Positions 1-8,217 of a DNA stretch of 33,551 bases are shown here, in pieces; position 1 is the stretch's first letter, and each line of letters starts with the position of its first letter. Both the position numbers and the translations under genes were made by a program. This DNA is from a virus. The stretch lies in the IMG/VR virus record IMGVR_UViG_3300037262_000012, positions 1 to 33,551 of that record; one strand, written 5' to 3'. The notes beneath the pieces were generated by a model that was given only the letters and a program-made list of their open reading frames with translations, had not been told where the DNA came from and did no database searches.

Positions 1-44
1 CCTTCGAGTTCGAGGATCATCGCTATGATTTGATCGCGTGTCAT
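1..44 (-). CDS. 5' end of a gene cut by the window edge, possibly an endolysin
   Basis: Only the first 14 codons and part of the next are present, reading MTRDQIIAMILELE and then a codon starting GG. The ATG overlaps the stop of the upstream holin-like gene in an ATGA arrangement, so it is very likely the next gene of the late operon. An N-terminal helix ending in LELEG at the start of a gene that follows a holin-like gene resembles the start of GH108-type muramidases, where a helix leads into a catalytic Glu-Gly-Gly segment. That assignment is an inference from 14 residues and gene position. The presence of a gene start is well supported. Confidence 0.45.
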   Translation of the reverse strand, partial: MTRDQIIAMILELE

Positions 45-289
45 TTGTGTAAGAACGTCACTAATTGGTGTATGCCTTCCACCACGGCCGCGATCACTCC
101 ACCGAGGGTTGCAAGGGTTTTCCACGAGCCTTTCGCGCGCTGCATGTACCCGAGGATTTCCTTTACGTCTGTCGCGATCGTGTCTACGCGGGTAGACACT
201 GCGACGATTTTTTCGGCGTGTGTCGCGCGGTCCTCGCGTAGTGCCACGACTTGCTCCCGCAGCGCTGCAAATTCGGCTTCGGAAGGCAT
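41..289 (-). CDS. Small coiled-coil membrane protein, XhlA-like, putative holin
   Basis: This 82-residue protein has a charged heptad-like region at about residues 5-45 (many Glu, Arg, Val, Leu) and one hydrophobic segment at about 57-77 (LATLGGVIAAVVEGIHQLV) close to the C-terminus. That layout, a short N-terminal coiled coil followed by a single C-terminal membrane helix, is typical of XhlA/hemolysin-type phage proteins and some small holins. It would sit in the inner membrane and help lysis. It starts directly after the stop of the distal tail fibre gene and its own stop overlaps the next start (ATGA), placing it at the end of the late operon where lysis genes often lie. Holin activity itself is inferred. 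Confidence 0.6.
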   Translation of the reverse strand: MPSEAEFAALREQVVALREDRATHAEKIVAVSTRVDTIATDVKEILGYMQRAKGSWKTLATLGGVIAAVVEGIHQLVTFLHK

Positions 290-1504
290 TTAAGATCCTG
301 TCGCAACGTAATTGACGGACATGCCATTGATCGAGGCGTAGCATACGGCCCCGGTCCGCGAGAGCGAATTGTAACCGGCAAATCCGATATTACTACCGTT
401 CACAACGTTCGCGTGGGTCAACTGTAGGCCCGTGCACGCCGTCGGAAACGCGGGCGAGAACGCGATAGCGGTGCCGGCGTTCGTACACGTGAACGTACCC
501 GATCGCGTTACCACTAGGGCTCCTACCGCTGCCTGTACGAACGCCGTCGTCGCGAGCTGCGTCGTATTCGTGCCAGGGGTCGCCGTGGGGGCTGCCGGCG
601 TGCCCGTGAACGCAGGCGATGCCTTCGGCGCGTACGCCGTGAGGGCCGCCGCAATGGCCGCCTGTACCATGGCGGTCGTAGCTATCTGCGTCGTGTTCGA
701 GGCTGCGCCGGCCGTAGGCGCCGTGGGCGTGCCCGTCAACCCGGGCGATGCGAGCGGCGCTAGACCGGCCGTGCTCACGTTGTTTGACCAAAGATTTAAA
801 CCGTTGTCTACGAATACATTTTGGGCATTGGCGTACCCCCCGGCAGAGCCAGCGCTCAGAAGCGTGACGGAGTTGCCACCCACGGCCGTCTGCAAGGTGA
901 TGCCGAACGCCCCCGCTGTGTACGCGGCGACTGTCCAGGCGGCGCCAATCCATTCGGGGAATATCACGGTCACATTGCCAGTCAAGGTCCCGTTGAATGC
1001 AAGAAGCGGGCACGCGGCTTGGGCTGCCGTCAAAGTAACGGTCCCGCTGGAAAGCGCGACAACCTGCTCACCTTTGGAGGCGAGGGGGACCCACCCGCCT
1101 GAACTCGCGGGCGATGTATCGGGATTGTTCGAGTTGTTCGGCGTGCCGTTGATCCAAAAACCATCATTGGCGGCCATAGCCACGATAGCGCCGACTGGAT
1201 AGCCGCCGATGGCAGACGCACGGGCTGCGCTGAACTGCGGGAACGCGCCGGCTGACAACGCGGCGATGTTCGCGGTAATCATCGCCATCAGGCCGTTAAA
1301 ATCTTGACCGAACGGTGGGAGACCCCCAGACGCCTCGGTCGTCATGGTCGAGACGGGGAAACCCGTAGCGAAGCTCGCGGCGTTCGGTGTCGTTCCCGTT
1401 TGATCAGGAACGGGAATGGGTAACGTGATATACGAGCCCCCGGCCCCTAGGCCGAAGTACTCCGTAATCAAGAAATCCGCAGCATTTGGATCTGGTAGGG
1501 ACAT
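290..1504 (-). CDS. Tail fibre protein (distal baseplate end)
   Basis: This 404-residue protein has the layout of a short phage tail fibre. Residues 1-140 contain the pattern seen at the start of many such fibres (GFPVSTMTTEASGGLPPFG, then a DFNG helix, AIGGYPVGAIV and SSGGWVP). Residues 251-285 and 294-328 are two copies of a repeat built on SP.(L/F)TGTP.APTA...NTTQ(I/L)ATTA.VQAA, common in trimeric fibre shafts. Residues 335-404 (FSPAFPTAC, ending VNYVATG) resemble the gp53-like C-terminal domain. The protein probably attaches to the baseplate and contacts the host surface. It follows the DUF2612 fusion gene and precedes the lysis genes. No tail-fibre chaperone is recognised in the window. 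Confidence 0.8.
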   Translation of the reverse strand: MSLPDPNAADFLITEYFGLGAGGSYITLPIPVPDQTGTTPNAASFATGFPVSTMTTEASGGLPPFGQDFNGLMAMITANIAALSAGAFPQFSAARASAIGGYPVGAIVAMAANDGFWINGTPNNSNNPDTSPASSGGWVPLASKGEQVVALSSGTVTLTAAQAACPLLAFNGTLTGNVTVIFPEWIGAAWTVAAYTAGAFGITLQTAVGGNSVTLLSAGSAGGYANAQNVFVDNGLNLWSNNVSTAGLAPLASPGLTGTPTAPTAGAASNTTQIATTAMVQAAIAAALTAYAPKASPAFTGTPAAPTATPGTNTTQLATTAFVQAAVGALVVTRSGTFTCTNAGTAIAFSPAFPTACTGLQLTHANVVNGSNIGFAGYNSLSRTGAVCYASINGMSVNYVATGS

Positions 1505-1515
1505 TATCGGAAACT

Positions 1516-3918
1516 CTACGGCGTTACAATCGTGGCGGCAACCCCGGGAGGCGTCGGGATCACGCCGGATTGTTCCAAAATCGCCAATTGGATGGCCGAC
1601 GGAATGAATGTGAAGTTATATGAAATCGCCATCGGCCCCGTGTTTAGCACGTAGGCCGCTCCGGCCCCGTAGAGGTTCTGCAGGATACGATTCATTGCGG
1701 GACACGTGGTGACACAGATATTTGCGAACGCCTTCGCGAGGATGAGCTGACGATAGGGATCGTCGTTCAATAGGTACGCCTCGGTGGAATTGAACCCGGT
1801 ATAAAACGGCGCCACGCCAGCTCCGCCCGGATTCTTTGATCCGAAATTATCCCAGTCGACCGAATGCGCGTTCGCAAAACCGAAGTAAGTCGCTGCGTTC
1901 GGGATGCGCAAGAGCCGCGAGACTCCCACGATCGCGCCGAGAATGTCGAGGCCGAATCCGATCGCGGTATCGATATTCCAGATCACCGATATGAAAGTAG
2001 CCACGTTCGCCGACTGATCGAAATACTGATTACAGTTATCGAGCCATTGCAGCAACGTCGGCGAGTTCGCGTATTGCGAGATAACCGTCGGCTCATAATC
2101 GAACACGGCGGAGGCGATCGATTGCCCAAGGGAGACCGTGAACGACACAAGCGAACCTGATGCGACAATCGTCCCGGCTGCCGGGTTCTGCGCCATAATC
2201 TCGCCGGCCGCAAAGATCGAGCTGTTCACGAAATTGACGGAGCCGACTACTAGCCCGAGATTCGTTATATCGAGAATCGCGGAGGGCTCATCCTCAAATA
2301 GGATAAGCGGAACGCGGATGGGTTCGAGACCGAGCGAGACGACGACGGATACCGCAGAACCGAACGAGCTATCGGCGCCCGCTGCCGGCGACTGCGATAG
2401 GATGAGGCCCGCGCTATAAATCGCGCTATACGCCGTGCCCACGGTGCCGAGCACGAACCCCGCGTTTTCTAGGACCATCTCGGCAGAGGGGACCGTTATA
2501 TCTACGACATTCGGCACCGTGGGCGACACATACCCCGAGACCGCGAACGCTATCGCCGCGCCGGCTCCGCCCGAGGCATTCCAATCGCTCGGAAAGTTCA
2601 CCGAAATCGGTGACGAGAGCAGCGTCGGCTGTGACTGCCCCATAACCGCCATGCCCGAAAGGGGTATACCGCTTACGCCGCCTTGCTGGAGGTAAGCGAT
2701 CTCGGCAATACCGGAGGGGAGCGCGGGCGATGAGGTAGCGACGTTTCCGGCGCCCACGACGGCGATAAACGTGCCCGTCTTACTCGTGGTGATCTGCGTA
2801 TCGAGGGCCGCGTAGCCGTTCAAGGAATCGGTGAACGCATAGTTCGGCAAGAGCACCGAGGCACCCGGATCGAATACGCCTGCAAGGTCTACGCCGGTAA
2901 ACGGCATAACCACGGCTTCCATTTCGGTACCGGTGACGGTAATCGTTAGATTCGTCGTGATCGGATCGATGCCGCCATAGACCGCGTACCACACCTCGGC
3001 ATCTGCGAACGTGGGAATACCTGCCGACGCGGCGCCCTTCTGCGCGTACAAGATCCAGTTTAAACCGCTTGTATCCGTGATGCTGACGACCGAGGGCGCA
3101 GTGTTCGCCCGGCCGCCCGCAGCGACCACGATAACGCCTTGTCCGAGCAACGTTACCACATCTGGCGATATGATCGTCGGCGAACCGGGGCTCGTGCTGC
3201 CCGTCTCGACTACTCCCGCTCCGGGTGTGTTGTCGGCTGATACAATGCCGATCACGATCATGGATGCCGCTTGCTCGTTAACGCCGAACGTCCAAGGGGA
3301 AGTAAGTGTAATCGGCGTCGCCAACGGCGCCGAAAGCGTCATCGCATCGATTTCTAATACTTGTTGCCGAAAGCTAAAAATTCCCTCGCTCGCAACGGTC
3401 GAAAGCGGAGGGGGCGCACCCACGTTCGCTTGCTCGCCGTTTGTAATCGCGATCAGCGTCACGCCCGTATTGAACGTGCCGACGGTCGCGACCATGTTAC
3501 TCGCCGGCTCGGTTGTGTTCTCCACGATGGCCGGCAGCGCTGCGCCCGATACACCCGGGTCAAATGGCCCCGAGAGGTTTACATTCATGATCGGCTGAAC
3601 GATGGCTAAGAGCTGTCCCCCGCCGCCGTTGAAATCTATAGTCACCGCTGTTGTCGTGGGTGATCCACTCGGCGTGACGGCATACCATACTTCAGTATCG
3701 CTGCCGACGTTACCGATAGGGTTCGCGCTAGCCGCGTAAGGTACCCATGTCAGCGCGGCGGTATCGACTACACTCGCCACGGTTTGATCGCCTGCCCCTC
3801 CTACGGTGCCCGTGGTCAGCAATAGGAAACAATTCGCGGGAACGGTAAACGATGCGGTCGTCAGCGTGGAGCCGCCACTGTTGCCGATTTTCGTCGCCGT
3901 TAGAAATTGATTGCTCAT
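1516..3918 (-). CDS. Baseplate protein: beta-module duplication + two PASTA domains + DUF2612
   Basis: This 800-residue protein is a mosaic. Residues about 1-228 and 235-460 are two diverged copies of a beta-rich module; both contain EVWYAV, a TT..TI strand and (F/L).G.FDPG.S..LP. Residues about 468-530 and 534-599 look like two PASTA domains (VP.V...S..A...LE.AGFV.G, later ILSQSPAAG and IMAQNPAAG). Residues about 608-800 match the DUF2612 family, with QYANSPTLLQWLDNCNQYFD, IWNIDTAIGFGLDILGAIVG and DDPYRQLILAKA. DUF2612 proteins sit next to gp25/J genes and are thought to be baseplate wedge components, usually of about 200 residues. The start overlaps the J stop (ATGA). PASTA domains are known to bind peptidoglycan, so the extension may help wall contact during infection; that is inference. 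Confidence 0.8.
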   Translation of the reverse strand: MSNQFLTATKIGNSGGSTLTTASFTVPANCFLLLTTGTVGGAGDQTVASVVDTAALTWVPYAASANPIGNVGSDTEVWYAVTPSGSPTTTAVTIDFNGGGGQLLAIVQPIMNVNLSGPFDPGVSGAALPAIVENTTEPASNMVATVGTFNTGVTLIAITNGEQANVGAPPPLSTVASEGIFSFRQQVLEIDAMTLSAPLATPITLTSPWTFGVNEQAASMIVIGIVSADNTPGAGVVETGSTSPGSPTIISPDVVTLLGQGVIVVAAGGRANTAPSVVSITDTSGLNWILYAQKGAASAGIPTFADAEVWYAVYGGIDPITTNLTITVTGTEMEAVVMPFTGVDLAGVFDPGASVLLPNYAFTDSLNGYAALDTQITTSKTGTFIAVVGAGNVATSSPALPSGIAEIAYLQQGGVSGIPLSGMAVMGQSQPTLLSSPISVNFPSDWNASGGAGAAIAFAVSGYVSPTVPNVVDITVPSAEMVLENAGFVLGTVGTAYSAIYSAGLILSQSPAAGADSSFGSAVSVVVSLGLEPIRVPLILFEDEPSAILDITNLGLVVGSVNFVNSSIFAAGEIMAQNPAAGTIVASGSLVSFTVSLGQSIASAVFDYEPTVISQYANSPTLLQWLDNCNQYFDQSANVATFISVIWNIDTAIGFGLDILGAIVGVSRLLRIPNAATYFGFANAHSVDWDNFGSKNPGGAGVAPFYTGFNSTEAYLLNDDPYRQLILAKAFANICVTTCPAMNRILQNLYGAGAAYVLNTGPMAISYNFTFIPSAIQLAILEQSGVIPTPPGVAATIVTP

Positions 3919-5384
3919 CCGAACGTCACTTGCACGTTAGCCGTGGTACACGTCGGCTCTTGATCGATGCCCATCTGTAACTCATTCGACGCGGGCGTAG
4001 AGGTGAATCCGATTTCTATCGAGAGAATCTGCACCTCGGAACCGATCGCGAGCACGGGAGCGTAGTACTGGGATGCGAGGATCGCGGCTCCGCACCGAGC
4101 CCGTAGCGTACCGCTCGTGCCGTTGAACGCGTTTACGATGGCTGCTTGCACGAGCGGGATAATATTCGCAGGTAGCAGCGTGGACGTTTTCAATTCGACT
4201 GCAAAATAAACCGGCGTGTTAACGGGGGTGATTACTCCCGTCTGATACGTCGGGATGGGGTTCGAGTAGCCGCTCGTATCTTGAACTTCTTCGCTAACGA
4301 GAGTCGCCCCGGCCGTTCCGATTTGCTCTCCGGTGACTGCGCCCGATGCCACGGTTCCCGAGGTGCCGACAGTAACGGTCCCCGTGGCGCCGTTGTAAGT
4401 TCCGAGCGCCGTAACCACGGAAGCGGCCTCGACGCCGCTACCGGAGAGCGTCATACCCACGACTATATAGCCGCTCGTGGTTGTGCTGATCGTTACCGTA
4501 GCACCCGATTGCGAGCCCGTGCCGGCAAACGTTGGCTGATAAGCGCAGCCGGCGTTTAAGGCATCCCACACGGCCTGCGCTACTGCTGTCGCAAGGCCTC
4601 CGACCACAGCAACGTAGATAGAATTGGGTGCGACGGGGAAGTTCGTCGAGTTCGGATTTCCATTGATCGAATTGGGGTTCGTGAATGGCGTATTATTCTG
4701 CGTAACGAACACATCGAGCACGCCCGGAACACCCCAACAAGCCGCGTATACGGCCGGCAGGGAACCGCTACCATTCTTCGCGACCGATTGCTCGCGCCGG
4801 TATTCGAAGGCGGCCGGCGACTCCACGTTCGAGCCCGTGGCGCCCTGCGTCGGATTATTGACGACGTCCCACCCTGTGATAGCCGCGTAAATCGTCGTGA
4901 CAGTGTTCGCGGGAGCGGGCGTGGGGCCGGCGACAATGTTCGCGAACGGAAGCGTAATCGAGCCGCCGACGGGGATCTCCCCCGCCTGTGTGCAAGAGTA
5001 GATATTTCCGCTCGTGTCCTGCACGAGAGCACCGACGGGTATCGTGGTACCGAACGCACCGGTACACAGGCAATTAACCACGGTGGCGACGGCCGGCAGG
5101 CGATCGATGAAATAAAACCGGCCGATCGCATCTTGCATGAACCCGGTAGCGTTGTTCGGATTCACCTGATCCACAAGCGTCGCGATGGCTGTGTTCCCGT
5201 TGTTTATCTGCGCGGTCGTGGTCGTGGCTATCTGCCCCTGTAGCGTATTCAGCGCAGGGTTGAGATTGCCTCCGGCTCCGGCGTTTTGATCCGCCTGCAC
5301 GCCCGCGAGAATAGCGGACTCCGTCGGAGTGACGAGGCCCGTCGAGGTGAACTGCAGCGCGGGAACGTTTGTTGTGTTTGCCAT
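3915..5384 (-). CDS. Baseplate J-like wedge protein
   Basis: This 489-residue protein matches the phage baseplate J / Mu gp47 family. Visible signatures include a helical start, EYRREQSVAKNGSGSLPAVYAA (about 194-214), GVPGVLDVFVTQN (218-230), IYVAVVGG (256-263) and, after an insertion, QDTSGYSNPIPTYQ (368-381) followed by a strand-rich end. J proteins form the wedge of contractile-tail baseplates together with the gp25-like protein encoded just upstream. Residues about 285-354 are an inserted beta-rich module that breaks the usual J fold between GCAY and EEVQDTSGY; it is the same module type as in the sheath and cement proteins here. The gene lies 3 bases after the gp25-like gene and overlaps the DUF2612 gene by 4 bases. 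Confidence 0.88.
   Translation of the reverse strand: MANTTNVPALQFTSTGLVTPTESAILAGVQADQNAGAGGNLNPALNTLQGQIATTTTAQINNGNTAIATLVDQVNPNNATGFMQDAIGRFYFIDRLPAVATVVNCLCTGAFGTTIPVGALVQDTSGNIYSCTQAGEIPVGGSITLPFANIVAGPTPAPANTVTTIYAAITGWDVVNNPTQGATGSNVESPAAFEYRREQSVAKNGSGSLPAVYAACWGVPGVLDVFVTQNNTPFTNPNSINGNPNSTNFPVAPNSIYVAVVGGLATAVAQAVWDALNAGCAYQPTFAGTGSQSGATVTISTTTSGYIVVGMTLSGSGVEAASVVTALGTYNGATGTVTVGTSGTVASGAVTGEQIGTAGATLVSEEVQDTSGYSNPIPTYQTGVITPVNTPVYFAVELKTSTLLPANIIPLVQAAIVNAFNGTSGTLRARCGAAILASQYYAPVLAIGSEVQILSIEIGFTSTPASNELQMGIDQEPTCTTANVQVTFG
4323..4532 (-). other. Inserted beta-rich module in the J protein
   Basis: This encodes J residues about 285-354, with the ordered motifs TVTIS, SGYIVVGMTLSGSGVEA, VVTALGTY, GTVTV and SGTVASG. 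The same order of motifs occurs in the sheath (14050-14259) and twice in the cement-type protein (19382-19567 and 19685-19873). The surrounding J sequence is continuous with the normal family pattern once this segment is removed, so it is best read as a surface insertion. Confidence 0.75.
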
Positions 5385-5387
5385 AGT

Positions 5388-5759
5388 TTACGATATCGCA
5401 ACGGTTTGCGAATTTCCATTTATATCAGTGAATTGAACTTGTCCCGTAACGGTCCGGGCTGCTAGATCGAAAGACGAGATAACGCACGTTGCGGCGTCCA
5501 CACCCGGCACCGTAAGCGCTGCAGCTATGAACAGCTCGGAAAACACGGCCGTCGGTGGAGTCTTTCCGAACAGCTGCCCGAAGTAGTCCACGCCGAGCGT
5601 TGTGTCGTAGTAAACCTCGCCTAGCACCGTTCGGCACGCGCTAGCCACGTCCTGCGCGAGAGCGTAGGGATACGTCGCTACGGCGTAGTTTCCATTTGCA
5701 TCTAGGCATAAATCCCACGTACCGACGTCTAAAAGCATGGTGTCGTATGGTGCGGCCAT
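5388..5759 (-). CDS. gp25/W-like baseplate wedge protein
   Basis: This 123-residue protein resembles the GPW/gp25 family, small proteins that link sheath and baseplate and structurally mimic the sheath C-terminal handshake domain. The diagnostic part is the helix with VASACRTVLGEVYYDTTLGV (about 38-57), followed by DYFGQLFGK and a later strand region with GQVQFTD. Its length fits the family. It sits between the large fibre gene and the J gene, the expected neighbour of J. The start directly abuts the stop of the fibre gene. Confidence 0.82.
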   Translation of the reverse strand: MAAPYDTMLLDVGTWDLCLDANGNYAVATYPYALAQDVASACRTVLGEVYYDTTLGVDYFGQLFGKTPPTAVFSELFIAAALTVPGVDAATCVISSFDLAARTVTGQVQFTDINGNSQTVAIS

Positions 5760-7627
5760 TACAAAACCCTCCTGAAAAAATCATAAGTGGCGGAGGCGGC
5801 TTGCGAGGCGTTGATAGTCTCGCCGCCTAGAACAATAAGAGATGGCGACGTGACTCCGTTACTACTGGCAGACTGCGATAGAACGGTGCCGAAGTTCACG
5901 CCGTCCGACGAACACCCCATCGTGTAAGTAGTACCGTCAAACGACATAAGTAGATAATGCCCTAAAATCGCGCTCTGACCTACGGCGTTCGGTATGTTGC
6001 CACCTGAGACAGCCGGTATATTTGAAAAAGGCGTCAATTCAGATTGTGAGTTCCTGTTGGGGCCGTCGCTGACAGAGTGACCGGTGTAGCTGGATGAGTA
6101 ACCGCTATACCAGCATGGCTCACCGTAACTGCTGTGCCACATGTCACCCCACGAGCACGCCGCCCCGGCTGCATTGGCGACGATGAAACCCATAAAATTG
6201 TATGTTTGCGTGAGACTAAGAGATCGTACTTTAACCAGAAACGCCCATGGGGGTGATGGCAAGGGCTGTGATATTCCCTGCCAGGTGCGCGTAGGTACGC
6301 CGCCATCGGGAGGGACTACTAGCTGAATGGCGCTATTCGCTATCGTGTATGTAAGCGGATTGGAACCGTTGATGTTGAACGGGGACCACCGCGCGTTCAA
6401 CGTGGGGCTGTCAAACTCATCATTCATGCTGTTCGGAGTGACCGGAGGCATGTCGGGCGTCCACGGGAAATAAATCCCCGCATCTCCCGTACCGAGAGTC
6501 TCGACGTATCCATTTAAAACATTGATCGATGTGACGCTCGTGACGGTGTTCGTACCATCGGTGATCGCGACCGATCCGCCACCTCCGCCCGTGATGGGGT
6601 ACCATCCCTTGACGCCGCTAGCGTTCGTGCTATACGAGTACGAATTGCCGGGGCTCGCATTGTCATTCACGAGTTCGAGCGCGGAGCCGCTCCACGTGAT
6701 CGAGCCCGTAACCTCGGACGGCTGTAGGGCGGTCCCCGCGAGCGTAAGAGCGGCTTTCGCACCCGTCGACAGATCCACCGTAAGAGTTCCCGCCGTCGTG
6801 ATTGGGCCTCCGCCGACGACGACGGCCGACGAACCCGCCGAGATATCGACGCTCGTAACTGTGCCCGAGCCTCCGCCTCCCGAGCCGTTCGACGCCGCAG
6901 TGATGCGCCCGTAAGCGTCGACCGTGGCATTCATGCTCGTGTAGCTGCCGGGGGTAACTGCCGTCGTGGGCAAATCGATACTCGTCGTCGGCCCGGTCCC
7001 GTTAACGATCGTAAGATTACCGCTCGTTATATTGGTGATCCCGCCGACGCCTCCGCCCGCGTAGGGATACCAGCCCTTAGTGCCGGCGCCATTCGTGGCG
7101 TACACGTAATTGAATCCGGGCGATGCCGAATCGCCGACAAGTTCGAGCGGGCTCCCGGGTGTTCCGGCGCCCGTAATCGAATCCGCAACGCTTAGCCCGG
7201 GATCATAGGGCGGCCACGTGGGCGGAGTCGGAGGGCTCGGGATCGTACCCGGGACGAAAGTCGGTATCGTGGGAGTGCACAAACCTATGCGGGCTGCCGC
7301 TGCGGTAATGGCTGCCGTGAGTGTTGCCACCTCCGCGACTAAGGCCGCCTCCGCTGCGACGTACGCCGTATAACTCGCAAGCTGCGGCGTTAGGTAATCC
7401 GTTATATAGGTTTCCACCCACGAGATTACAGCGGTCGGATTCGTCGGAGGCGTGAGCAACGCGAGGACCGGCGCGATAGTCGCTGTCTGTGCAGTGATGG
7501 ATGCCGTTAACGAGTTCAGAGAATCTACAGCCTCGGTAGCGATCGCCTGTAGCTCTGCACACGTCGTCGAGGCTTCTATCTGCGCTGTCAGATTCGCGAA
7601 ATATTCGGTATTTATTGGTCCGCTCAT
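5759..7627 (-). CDS. Large tail fibre / receptor-binding protein with lectin-like C-terminus
   Basis: The ATG at 7627 gives a 622-residue protein and lies 3 bases after the upstream stop; the longer open frame extends into the spike gene and has a non-natural composition. Residues 1-115 are Ala/Thr-rich and helical. A proline-rich linker is at about 119-144. Two copies of a fibre repeat lie at about 158-188 and 314-345 (LELV.D.ASPG, then KGWYP), separated by Gly/Thr-rich shaft sequence with DAYGRI and GTVTSVDIS. Residues about 402-622 begin DEFDSPTLNARWSPF, a pattern seen at the start of concanavalin-like lectin domains, and continue strand-rich. I read it as a baseplate-attached fibre that recognises the host surface. 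Finding it between spike and gp25 genes is an uncommon position. Confidence 0.72.
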   Translation of the reverse strand: MSGPINTEYFANLTAQIEASTTCAELQAIATEAVDSLNSLTASITAQTATIAPVLALLTPPTNPTAVISWVETYITDYLTPQLASYTAYVAAEAALVAEVATLTAAITAAAARIGLCTPTIPTFVPGTIPSPPTPPTWPPYDPGLSVADSITGAGTPGSPLELVGDSASPGFNYVYATNGAGTKGWYPYAGGGVGGITNITSGNLTIVNGTGPTTSIDLPTTAVTPGSYTSMNATVDAYGRITAASNGSGGGGSGTVTSVDISAGSSAVVVGGGPITTAGTLTVDLSTGAKAALTLAGTALQPSEVTGSITWSGSALELVNDNASPGNSYSYSTNASGVKGWYPITGGGGGSVAITDGTNTVTSVTSINVLNGYVETLGTGDAGIYFPWTPDMPPVTPNSMNDEFDSPTLNARWSPFNINGSNPLTYTIANSAIQLVVPPDGGVPTRTWQGISQPLPSPPWAFLVKVRSLSLTQTYNFMGFIVANAAGAACSWGDMWHSSYGEPCWYSGYSSSYTGHSVSDGPNRNSQSELTPFSNIPAVSGGNIPNAVGQSAILGHYLLMSFDGTTYTMGCSSDGVNFGTVLSQSASSNGVTSPSLIVLGGETINASQAASATYDFFRRVL

Positions 7628-7629
7628 AA

Positions 7630-8217
7630 TTAGCTCGCGTTCGTCACAATGCCATTCTGAACGGTAAACACGGTTCCGGTAACATCGGTTATCGTACCCG
7701 TGTATCCCGTGCCCACCGATAGATTGCCGCTCGTCTGCACCATCGGGGACTGAATCAAAACGCTCCCGCCTAGAAACTGTATGAACTGAGAGGGCGAGGC
7801 GTTCAACAAACTTAGGGCGCCGATATACACGCCGTCGGCCCAATCGAACAGCCGAGCGCTGCCGGGATTCGCGGGGCCTTTCGCGGCCTTGACCGACGCG
7901 ATATCGCGCGAGCAAAATCCGCACAACCCGAGATCCCCCGGCTGGGGATCGCAGATTATCGCATTCGGGCCGCCCTGTGTCCGCACAAAGGGTATCCCGT
8001 ATATCTCCCCGTGCTGCACGGCTTGCCCGTTTCCGGTTAGGAGATTCACGATCACTTTGACCGTAAGCTCGCTATCCGCGATTGCGATAACCTCCACGAT
8101 CGAGAGCGTCTGTACCTTCGTCAGCGCTGCGAGGATCTGTAGGTACGTCGTATTATATTCGTGCTGATCGGCGGAGCCCGTGGCAAGGCCGAATACCGCG
8201 TTCGCTGGCGTACTCAC
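7630..8217 (-). CDS. Baseplate central spike, Gp138 N-terminal type
   Basis: This 195-residue protein matches the Gp138/gpV-type spike family. Residues about 30-125 form the OB-like domain, with VQTLSIVEVIAI, VNLLTGNGQAV, GEIYGIPFVRTQGG, PGDLGLCGFCSRDIASVK and ANPGSARLFDWADGVYIG. The C-terminal part (about 145-195) is a short strand-rich tip with repeating GNLSVGTGYTGTITDVTG-like sequence. Such proteins form the trimeric needle that pierces the outer membrane when the tail contracts. The gene overlaps the stop of the hub gene by 4 bases (ATGA). The stretch with Cys at GLCGFCSR is slightly unusual but otherwise nothing is missing. Confidence 0.88.
   Translation of the reverse strand: MSTPANAVFGLATGSADQHEYNTTYLQILAALTKVQTLSIVEVIAIADSELTVKVIVNLLTGNGQAVQHGEIYGIPFVRTQGGPNAIICDPQPGDLGLCGFCSRDIASVKAAKGPANPGSARLFDWADGVYIGALSLLNASPSQFIQFLGGSVLIQSPMVQTSGNLSVGTGYTGTITDVTGTVFTVQNGIVTNAS

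Noticed and set aside
432-1202. Plus-strand reading frame of 256 residues over the fibre gene
   Set aside because: It is antisense to a clear fibre gene; composition follows the codon pattern of the real gene, with no ribosome site.
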